A program made the translations under genes and the position numbers. The notes beneath the pieces are model-generated. The model ran no database searches, had not been told where the DNA came from, and saw nothing but the letters and a program-made list of their open reading frames with translations. From the NCBI GenBank assembly GCA_905210485.1, contig CAJLXA010000052.1, positions 1 through 11,178 on the forward strand: a stretch of DNA of 11,178 bases, given 5' to 3'. The DNA comes from an uncultured Eubacteriales bacterium (GTDB lineage: Bacteria; Bacillota; Clostridia; Oscillospirales; CAG-272). Shown piece by piece: positions 1-5,953 of the stretch; position 1 is the stretch's first letter, and each line of letters begins with the position of its first letter.

Positions 1-910
<910 letters not shown>

Positions 911-913
<3 letters not shown>

Positions 914-940
914 TGCTTCCTTTCTAAGCAGTTCTCTTTG
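911..940 (+). terminator. Hairpin at the 23S 3' end, possible terminator or processing stem
   Basis: AACTGCTT (911-918) and AAGCAGTT (926-933) form a perfect 8-bp stem with a 7-base loop, followed by the modest T-rich tail CTCTTTG. It starts on the last bases of the mature 23S. It could be an intrinsic terminator of the rRNA operon or part of an rRNA processing stalk. The weak T tract keeps the terminator call tentative. Confidence 0.5.
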
Positions 941-1044
941 AGCGGTTTTCTTCCTCTGCTTTGTTCGGTTTTTCAATTCGCATTTGCCATTTTTGGATTT
1001 TTGCACGGATCTGCATTACAGCGGATTACGTCCGGAGAAATCAT

Positions 1045-2118
1045 ATGCAAACTGAAGAATATTTCAAAAAATATGTATCCAATACCGTAGCCGGCACTTC
1101 CAATCAGAAATATTTCGATTGCGAGAACGGCGCGGTATCTTTTGCTTTTTATCGGGTATTAAAAAGCGGGCGCGGCGAGTATTCCTTCCTTTTCACCAAT
1201 ACTATTGACAGTACATTCGGCTTAAATCCGCCGACCTGCGCCAATGATTCATGCGGAGATTGGGAGGTGAATTTTGCCGTCGTATATACCGGCAGATCGG
1301 TTGAAGAAGTACTTTACGGCAAAATGGGCGGCATTCCGCTGCGCTTTGACGGTAAAAACAAAATAAAGGTTACACCCGACGCTTGCTTCTGCAGTGACGG
1401 CGTTTTGCTTGATGTTCCGGAAAACGGATACATCGGGATAAAAATGGCTTTCAAAGGTGAAAAGATTCCTTGCCATGTTGAAAACTGTATTCCAACATTC
1501 CGCGATGACGGTGACGGAATGAAACCCGATAAATACGTTCCGCTCCCTTCCATGGTGGGAATTTCACGCAAGGTAAAGAGTAATATTGTATTTTGGGGCG
1601 ATTCCATTACGCAGGGCAACGGCTGTCCTACGGATTCTTATAAGCACTATACGGCAATATGTGCGGATATTCTCGGCACAGACTATGCGTTTTGGAATCT
1701 CGGAATCGGGTGCGGACGGGCAACGGACGCCGCCACCGACGGCGCGTGGGCACAAAAAGCGAAAAACGGCGACATGGTTGTCGTCTGCTTCGGCGTAAAC
1801 GACCTGTTTGCGACAAACGATTATGACAAAATAACGGCCGCCTATGACAGGATTATCAATATTCTCAAAGGAAAGAAAATTATTTTTCAAACGATTCCCC
1901 CGTTCGACTTCGACGGTGAGCTGGGAGAGTTGTACGACCGCCTCAATGAATATATTTTGCATACGCTTGACAAAAAGGTTTATGCCGTTTTTGACAACCG
2001 CCCCTACCTTTCGGATTTGAAAAATCCCCGCGTGGCACGGTTCGGCGGCCATCCGAATGAAGAAGGATGCAGACTTTGGGGCGAAGCCTTGGCGGAGTTC
2101 CTGAAACAAATGCTGTGA
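1045..2118 (+). CDS. SGNH/GDSL-type hydrolase (probable carbohydrate esterase) with N-terminal beta domain
   Basis: A 357-residue cytoplasmic-looking protein with no signal peptide. Residues 1 to about 170 are rich in short beta strands and probably form a jelly-roll accessory domain. The SGNH domain follows. Block I is VFWGDSITQGNG, with nucleophile Ser187. The glycine of block II is in LGIGCG (about 219-224). Block III is FGVND (about 249-253, Asn252). Block V is GGHPNEEG, with His336. The Asp usually three residues before that His is Phe333 here. Family members of this layout deacetylate sugars or hydrolyse small esters; the substrate cannot be read. ATG 1045 is chosen because GGAG lies seven bases upstream; an in-frame start at 961 would add 28 atypical residues and has no such site. 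The gene lies alone between the 23S gene and convergent remnants, and no convincing promoter was found. Confidence 0.85.
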   Translation: MQTEEYFKKYVSNTVAGTSNQKYFDCENGAVSFAFYRVLKSGRGEYSFLFTNTIDSTFGLNPPTCANDSCGDWEVNFAVVYTGRSVEEVLYGKMGGIPLRFDGKNKIKVTPDACFCSDGVLLDVPENGYIGIKMAFKGEKIPCHVENCIPTFRDDGDGMKPDKYVPLPSMVGISRKVKSNIVFWGDSITQGNGCPTDSYKHYTAICADILGTDYAFWNLGIGCGRATDAATDGAWAQKAKNGDMVVVCFGVNDLFATNDYDKITAAYDRIINILKGKKIIFQTIPPFDFDGELGELYDRLNEYILHTLDKKVYAVFDNRPYLSDLKNPRVARFGGHPNEEGCRLWGEALAEFLKQML

Positions 2119-2135
2119 AAATATACGTATATTTT
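2118..2135. repeat. 18-bp perfect AT-rich palindrome at the hydrolase stop codon
   Basis: AAAATATACGTATATTTT is perfectly self-complementary, with its first base being the last base of the TGA stop. Two further T's follow, so the + strand transcript would have a weak hairpin with a T-rich arm. It may help stop transcription or protect the 3' end. Coincidence is possible because it is AT-rich. Confidence 0.4.
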
Positions 2136-2153
2136 TTAAAGTTAAAAAGGAAC

Positions 2154-2194
2154 AGCCTTACCACAGTTCCCATAGGGAATTTTCAGGTAAGGCT
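2154..2194. repeat. Compound inverted repeat (outer 9 bp, inner 5 bp)
   Basis: AGCCTTACC (2154-2162) pairs perfectly with GGTAAGGCT (2186-2194). The loop holds a second stem, TTCCC (2167-2171) with GGGAA (2175-2179). There is no T tract after it. In RNA this would be a two-tier hairpin between the hydrolase stop and the terminator at 2210. Its role is unknown; it could be a 3' stabilising structure, a small mobile-repeat relic or part of a double terminator. Confidence 0.4.
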
Positions 2195-2209
2195 ACAGGT
2201 TCAGAGTCA

Positions 2210-2239
2210 GGCGTGGCGTTATGCCACGCCTTTTCTCTT
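2210..2239 (+). terminator. Rho-independent terminator downstream of the SGNH hydrolase
   Basis: GGCGTGGC (2210-2217) pairs perfectly with GCCACGCC (2223-2230) around a GTTAT loop, followed by TTTTCTCTT. The GC-rich 8-bp stem and + strand T tract fit intrinsic termination of the hydrolase transcript, about 90 bases after its stop. On the minus strand the same stem lacks a T tail, so it would not be a good terminator for the convergent remnant. Confidence 0.75.
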
Positions 2240-2244
2240 GCTGT

Positions 2245-2334
2245 TTATTGGTTCGCCGTTGCGTTCGGGTTAATATCATATTTTCGTGCAATTTCGGCAT
2301 GCTTTTTAATTTCCGTGATGGATTTTTCCCTGAT
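2245..2334 (-). other. In-frame open tail beyond the oxidoreductase stop
   Basis: Directly after the TAA at 2335-2337 the same frame stays open for 29 codons and ends with TAA at 2245-2247, just before the hairpin at 2210-2230. The peptide looks protein-like and helical (ITEIKKHAEIARKYDINPN). It may mean the original protein was longer and the 2335 stop is a nonsense mutation. It may also be chance. There is no start codon or ribosome binding site that would make it a separate gene. Confidence 0.25.
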
Positions 2335-3630
2335 TTAAAACACTTCAAAATTATAAATATTAAATGTTTTTGCACCGTAGGTTTCAAGCGGCAAAACTTT
2401 ACGCTTAAAACCCCGCCCTGAATATCAAGTTTTCTAAATCTTAAATGATTATTGTGAAAATGATAAACCTTTGTATTTCCGTCAGCATGTTTTAAAAGTA
2501 TGTCAAAATTCTTAATCAGAGTTTCCGGAAGTTTAAAGCGGTTTTCTTCAAGTCTGATGCAGCAGGGCATATTCTGATAATCACGGTTTAAATCGCTGTC
2601 AAACACTATTCTTATCCCTGTGAGTTTAAACGGTTTATCGCTGCTGTATTCAAGATAATCGCCTTCTTTGCCTTTCCAAAGGTTTTCGTCGCCGCGTTCC
2701 TTTCCGTTTATTACAATGTTGTCGCTGCAGTTTAAGTCTAAAGAAAGCTTTGAAATGCTTCTGTTTTTTTCCCGGCAGCCAACAATCCTCGTCCATAAGG
2801 GTTTTCTGTAATTTTTCAATGTTAATATTTTCTGTGTTTTCTCCGTTTAATATCATTTGCGCGGCCGCCGTTCCTACGGCCTGCCCCAACGAAGAGCAGG
2901 TTGCCATAACTCTGGAAGAAGAAAGCGCGGCATGCGTGACGCTTATATTTCTTCCTGCAAACAGAAGATTTTCAATGTTCCTTGAACATAATGCTCTGAA
3001 AGGTATGCCCCATGGCGAGGGAGCCGGATGAAATATCGTCGGATAAGAAGTTTTATGTTCGATGCCGGCGGGAAAGTGATCGTCCATTGACCACCCTCCG
3101 TAGGCGACGATGTCCTCAAAATTTCCGCCCGATTCAACATCATTCTGCGTTACCGTATACTTTCCTATATAACGTCTGCTCTCGCGTCTTCCGGGCAAAA
3201 GTCCAACCCATTCCAGCACATAATTTTCGGCGCCGTGCTCGCCATGTTTTTTTAAATGGTCCCAGACGCCGTATGCAATTTTCAGAAGTTCGTCGCGGTA
3301 TTTATCGGTATCGTGGATACAGTCTCCCTCACCGCCTGTTTCTATCCACCAGAAGTTTGAAGATAAATCATGTTCGCGAAACGGAATATCTTCATCAGAT
3401 TTATACTTATACGCCCATTCGGGAGGAGAAAAGGGTTGCGGTTTATCGGTTTCGCGAACCTGAAACAGGCAACTCATTCCCATAGTCTTTTTATCTGCTT
3501 TTTCCGGCTCTATACTTTCACCGAACTCGGACGACGCCTCTCTGCCGTAGCGAAATTCGGCGCCTGTAAGCGTTGATAAAATGCTGTCGCCCGAACAATC
3601 GGCAAAAAATTTTGCTTTAACGGTGTGCAT
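2335..3630 (-). pseudogene. FAD-dependent oxidoreductase (FAD_oxidored type), truncated and twice frameshifted
   Basis: Central and C-terminal parts of an FAD-dependent oxidoreductase of the kind often found in carbohydrate loci. Recognisable blocks are FFADCSGDSILS at the 5' end, LPGRRESRRYIGKYT, YGGWSMDDHFPAG, and ENLLFAGRNISVTHAALSSS followed by SSLGQAVGTAAA. The N-terminal Rossmann region with the GxGxxG dinucleotide motif is absent: upstream of codon MHTVKAK the frame meets TAA within seven codons. Frame is lost at an A7 run (2764-2770), where removing one A restores WLPGKNRSISK and the C-terminal beta domain. It is lost again near 2393-2403, where adding one base restores LSVKVLPLETYGAKTF. 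The family-like end EVF* then falls at 2335. With FAD binding gone the product cannot be a working enzyme. Indels near homopolymers could be sequencing errors, but the missing N-terminus cannot. Confidence 0.88.
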
Positions 3631-3908
3631 TGTTTCACAGGGGGATTACCATGAAAGACCTGAGCCAAAAATTCAATTACAGTGTTTCAACATTAAGTCA
3701 CCTTTTTAAAAAGCGCTCCGGAGTCAGTATAAGCGAATATATTGAAAATTTGCGACTTGACGAGGCAAAGTGGCTTCTGCAACAGTCGACCTATTCGATT
3801 GCAGAAATATCCGATTGTCTGGGATTTTGCAATTCTGCATATTTTTCATCGGTTTTCAAAAAGAAATTCGGCCTGTCGCCGAAACATTTTTTAAAAACGC
3901 CGGTTTAA
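3630..3908 (+). pseudogene. AraC-family regulator remnant, DNA-binding half only
   Basis: About 92 codons covering nearly the complete AraC/XylS double helix-turn-helix domain. The first HTH is MKDLSQKFNYSVSTLSHLFKK. The linker helix contains SEYIENLRLDEAKWLL. The second HTH is STYSIAEISDCLGFCNSAYF, ending with the family signature VFKKKFGLSPKHF. The N-terminal sensing or dimerisation domain is missing: similarity starts at FHRGITMKD, exactly where the oppositely oriented oxidoreductase remnant begins. An ATG at 3651 has AGGGGG six bases upstream, so an 85-residue free DNA-binding domain could still be translated. I call it a pseudogene because the regulator has lost its sensor half and its target locus is also decayed. 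Such regulators usually control sugar-utilisation genes. Confidence 0.8.
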
Positions 3909-3949
3909 ACTGAATTCCATCCCGGCCATTTTTCTATAGCAAAAGGGCG

Positions 3950-3985
3950 CAAAGAAATTTGCGTTCTTTGACCGTATCTTTTTGA
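3950..3985 (+). terminator. Weak hairpin after the AraC remnant
   Basis: CAAAGAA (3950-3956) pairs with TTCTTTG (3964-3970). An alternative overlapping stem is CGCAAA (3948-3953) with TTTGCG (3958-3963). ATCTTTTT follows a few bases later. This could be the old terminator of the regulator gene; the stem is AT-rich and the T tract is offset. Confidence 0.35.
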
Positions 3986-3994
3986 CGCAAACTT

Positions 3995-4027
3995 AAGAAA
4001 AAAGTAAACCACCGCTAAAAGCGGTGG
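3995..4027 (-). terminator. Rho-independent terminator of the XRE/DUF3169 operon
   Basis: On the minus strand CCACCGCT and AGCGGTGG (4009-4016 and 4020-4027) form a perfect 8-bp GC-rich stem with a TTT loop, followed by TTTACTTTTTTCTT. This is a strong intrinsic terminator about 80 bases after the last gene of the operon. There is no T tail on the + strand. Confidence 0.8.
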
Positions 4028-4051
4028 AATGAAAGAGTTCGGATATAAAGT

Positions 4052-4082
4052 TTCCTCCTGTGATATTAAAACACAGGAGGAA
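4052..4082. repeat. 11-bp perfect inverted repeat embedding AGGAGG / CCTCCT
   Basis: TTCCTCCTGTG (4052-4062) pairs perfectly with CACAGGAGGAA (4072-4082) around a 9-base AT-rich loop. On either strand the stem buries a perfect Shine-Dalgarno sequence against its complement. It lies in the operon 3' UTR, between the last stop codon and the terminator, and neither strand has a T tail. On the + strand AGGAGG (4075-4080) is followed after ten bases by ATG 4091 and a 38-codon frame antisense to the last gene; I do not annotate that frame as a gene. Confidence 0.55.
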
Positions 4083-4108
4083 TCGTCAGAATGACCGGCA
4101 TCCGTAGT

Positions 4109-4462
4109 CTAGCCCAATACGATACTTTTTTTCTTTCCGTTTTTCTTTCGCGGATATTCTCTGATGCGGGTGACAAAATCGAGGTTGATTATTTCTTTTT
4201 CGCCTGAATTTTTCTCGATAAGCATACCGCCGTCGTCAATTTCTTTTATAACGCCCTGTATGTTTGCCTCATTTGAAGTAACCGTATAAACGATACAATC
4301 TTTTCCGATAAATTGTTTTGCCAATTCTTTCATATATGAATTCTCCTTCATTTGTTTTTTTCTTTTTAAAACGTGTCTGACTGCCGCGATTCTTCTTTGC
4401 TGTGTTATCCATGGGATAATTACAAGGAAAAATAATGCAAAGATTATAATAAAATATTCCAT
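4109..4462 (-). CDS. Small membrane-anchored protein with predicted Sm-like beta domain (DUF6897-like)
   Basis: A 117-residue protein. Residues 2-19 (EYFIIIFALFFLVIIPWI) form one N-terminal membrane anchor, followed by a strongly basic helix (about 21-50). A small beta-rich domain (about 52-103) follows, with a pattern of alternating strands, IQGVIKEIDDGGMLIE and then EIINLDFVTRIREYP. The tail is very basic (PRKKNGKKK). The beta pattern resembles Sm/Hfq-like folds and, from memory, the small Firmicutes family DUF6897. The single N-terminal helix with a beta domain also recalls YajC, but YajC signature residues are not evident. ATG 4462 is preferred over GTG 4471 because AGGTGG lies five bases upstream of the ATG. 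It is third in the XRE operon, about 37 bases after the DUF3169 gene. Exact function is unknown; an RNA- or membrane-linked scaffold role is only a guess. Confidence 0.7.
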   Translation of the reverse strand: MEYFIIIFALFFLVIIPWITQQRRIAAVRHVLKRKKQMKENSYMKELAKQFIGKDCIVYTVTSNEANIQGVIKEIDDGGMLIEKNSGEKEIINLDFVTRIREYPRKKNGKKKSIVLG

Positions 4463-4499
4463 TTCTTCCACCTGCCGTTTGCCGTAAGCCGATCTCTCT

Positions 4500-5303
4500 T
4501 CAGGATATTTTGTTTCCTGCTTTGGAATACCGCATGGCTTCCCTAAAGTATGCCGACATATTCACTATCCAGACAAGGCACACCGTAAGGGAAGGCAGGA
4601 AGCCTATGCCCGAAACAAGCGCAAAAATAGCAAGCGCAATGGATAAAACCGTGCATACCGCATTGGTTGCGGTGTAGGCTTTGTATGCGCATTTACCGAT
4701 GATGATTTTTTCCGCTTCATCGCAGTCGGAGGCCCACTTTTTCTGAAACCTCATATCATAGACGGACGCTTTCTTCTCGGGATTCATTTGTTTTGCGGTA
4801 TCTACGCATTTTTGCTGAAAGAGGATTGCTTCCACCATAATAATGAAGAAAGCGGCAATGCCGATAAAAAATATAAGGGTTCTTTCCTTGTCGTCGAATA
4901 TGGCAAGACCGCCGGAATAGGATGCCGCAATCAGAAAATAGGAGACGATAAAGGTTGCGCTCGTAATCCAGATCACGCAAGACAGTTTCCGGTTAATCGC
5001 GTCCGAAATGTCCTCGTTTTCTCCGTCCCACGCGCCGAGCATTTTCTTTGCGCTTCTGTAAACCGGGATGCAGATTATCGGCACGATGACCGCTATCGCA
5101 ACCATAAGCCACGGAGCAATATACACGCCGAAGAACGCGCCCGCATCCTTTATAATGCCGATCAGTTTATCCGCTTCACCTTTTGCGGAACCATAACCGG
5201 AATAATAACCGATCACGCCGCCGACAACCGCACATACGATCGCAAAAAGCAAAAACTTCGGCAAGGCTTTTCTGTTTGCTTCTTTGATTTCATCGTTTTT
5301 CAT
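4500..5303 (-). CDS. DUF3169-type six-helix membrane protein
   Basis: A 267-residue integral membrane protein. Predicted transmembrane helices lie at about 17-37, 56-82, 107-128, 142-163, 209-230 and 232-253. Soluble loops lie at about 83-106 and 164-208, the latter charged. The N-terminus MKNDEIKEANRKALPKFLLF and the overall layout fit the DUF3169 family of Firmicutes, commonly encoded next to an XRE regulator as here. No catalytic motif is evident and the biochemical role of the family is not known to me. ATG 5303 is chosen because AGGAGG lies about eight bases upstream, inside the end of the XRE gene. The two genes overlap by 14 bases, implying translational coupling. An upstream in-frame start would add ten residues inside the regulator gene and lacks such a site. 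Confidence 0.8.
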   Translation of the reverse strand: MKNDEIKEANRKALPKFLLFAIVCAVVGGVIGYYSGYGSAKGEADKLIGIIKDAGAFFGVYIAPWLMVAIAVIVPIICIPVYRSAKKMLGAWDGENEDISDAINRKLSCVIWITSATFIVSYFLIAASYSGGLAIFDDKERTLIFFIGIAAFFIIMVEAILFQQKCVDTAKQMNPEKKASVYDMRFQKKWASDCDEAEKIIIGKCAYKAYTATNAVCTVLSIALAIFALVSGIGFLPSLTVCLVWIVNMSAYFREAMRYSKAGNKIS

Positions 5304-5511
5304 TTTCTGTTTCCTCCTGTAAATAGAACACATCTTCTACCGTAACGCCGCAAACTTCCGCAATCGTCAGGGCAAGGGTGACCGACGGCGAGTAGTCGCC
5401 CCGTTCAATCAGACTGATTGTCTGCCGTGATACGCCGCATAAGCGTCCCATTTCCTGCTGATTGACATTCAGCGCGGCTCTACGCTCTTTTAACCGATTT
5501 CGCAGAATCAT
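5290..5511 (-). CDS. XRE/Cro-CI family transcriptional regulator
   Basis: A 73-residue single-domain DNA-binding protein. The five-helix HTH_3 fold spans about residues 3-64, with the positioning helix QQEMGRLCG (18-26) and the recognition helix VSRQTISLIERG (27-38). The following PSVTLALTIAEVCGVTVEDVF is the usual end of the fold. Length and sequence fit the small Firmicutes regulators that precede membrane-protein genes. The start ATG has GGAGG six bases upstream. It is the first gene of the operon and overlaps the DUF3169 gene. Its promoter is flanked by repeated TTGTC half-sites, so autorepression and control of the two downstream genes are likely. The signal that relieves repression is not visible. 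Confidence 0.93.
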   Translation of the reverse strand: MILRNRLKERRAALNVNQQEMGRLCGVSRQTISLIERGDYSPSVTLALTIAEVCGVTVEDVFYLQEETENEKR

Positions 5512-5526
5512 TCAGCACCTCCGTCC

Positions 5527-5599
5527 GACAAACATATTTGTCCGTATGACAATTATCTTTGTCATAATGTATTATATCCTTGTCAATGATGTTTGTCAA
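5527..5599. promoter_or_regulatory. Operator repeats overlapping the XRE promoter and leader
   Basis: Three repeat pairs share the core TTGTC/GACAA. The first is the inverted repeat GACAAA-CATA-TTTGTC (5527-5542). The second is the perfect inverted repeat TATGACAA-TTATCT-TTGTCATA (5545-5566), over the expected start of transcription. The third is the direct repeat TTGTCAA at 5580-5586 and 5593-5599, the latter overlapping the -35 box. Their placement across the promoter is typical of operators for a small XRE repressor. The assignment to the adjacent gene product is inference. Confidence 0.75.
5571..5599 (-). promoter_or_regulatory. Consensus sigma-A promoter of the XRE operon
   Basis: On the minus strand a perfect -35 TTGACA (5594-5599) and a perfect -10 TATAAT (5571-5576) are separated by exactly 17 bases. 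Transcription would start near 5564, leaving a leader of about 50 bases before ATG 5511. Such an ideal promoter fits an operon held down by a repressor. Confidence 0.9.
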
Positions 5600-5604
5600 G
5601 AGTT

Positions 5605-5740
5605 TTTCGCGGAAAAAACAAAAAATAAAAAGTAATGATGCAGGAGATTACGCAAGAGACGCGGCGACGGAAAAGAAATAATCAACGAGTGCCTTTCGGA
5701 CAGATAGCAAAATGCCGTTCTGTTTTCATTTGTAATTATA
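5605..5740. other. Intergenic stretch with no supported gene
   Basis: This is the upstream side of the XRE promoter, beginning with an A-rich tract (about 5610-5634). A 55-codon + strand frame (5635-5802) crosses it but runs through the terminator hairpin, is very basic and has no ribosome binding site. I see no RNA gene or repeat here. Confidence 0.5.
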
Positions 5741-5782
5741 AAAAGGAAGTCACGGTCAAAACTGTGACTTCCTTTTATATAT
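5741..5782. terminator. Strong bidirectional terminator
   Basis: AAAAGGAAGTCACGG (5741-5755) pairs with CTGTGACTTCCTTTT (5762-5776) over 15 bp, with one G-U pair and a six-base loop. The stem begins with four A's and ends with four T's, so both strands have a T tract. On the minus strand it is the first good terminator after the 583-residue gene and so probably ends the helicase-hslO transcript. Confidence 0.85.
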
Positions 5783-5900
5783 CATTTGATTTTGACGATT
5801 GATTATCCGCGAGAAATTTTGAATCGCTTTTGTTCGGTCTTAGGTACCCCATCACTTTTTTAACATTATTTAATCTGTCCGTTTCAGCGCGCCCGCTTTT
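5775..5900 (-). pseudogene. Possible C-terminal gene remnant without a start
   Basis: A 41-codon open stretch between two in-frame stops, ending with TAA inside the terminator stem. The peptide has the look of a real protein end (RLNNVKKVMGYLRPNKSD, then a Ser/Asn-rich hydrophilic tail), but there is no ribosome binding site and the only ATG is internal. It may be the tail of a gene whose body has been lost between the 583-residue gene and the terminator. I do not recognise the family and chance is a real alternative. Confidence 0.3.
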
Positions 5901-5953
5901 TTATTTTCTCCTTATGAAACGCAAATCTTCAAATGGAACATTTTATAATCTTT

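Noticed and set aside
2764..2770. A7 run as a programmed frameshift site
   Set aside because: Restoring the frame needs a +1 shift, whereas A-rich slippery heptamers normally give -1; a second indel and the missing N-terminus favour decay.
2067..3143. Several short frames on both strands across the oxidoreductase remnant
   Set aside because: They are shadows of the remnant; none has family-like text apart from the frames used to rebuild it.
4091..4207. 38-codon + strand frame behind AGGAGG
   Set aside because: The ribosome site is good, but it is antisense to a supported gene and sequestered in a stem; kept only as a finding.
4788..5345. 185-codon + strand frame
   Set aside because: It is antisense to the DUF3169 gene, rich in Arg, His and Asp with no fold pattern, and lacks a ribosome binding site.
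5635..5802. 55-codon + strand frame in the spacer upstream of the XRE promoter
   Set aside because: It runs through the strong terminator hairpin, has no ribosome binding site and has no recognisable family.
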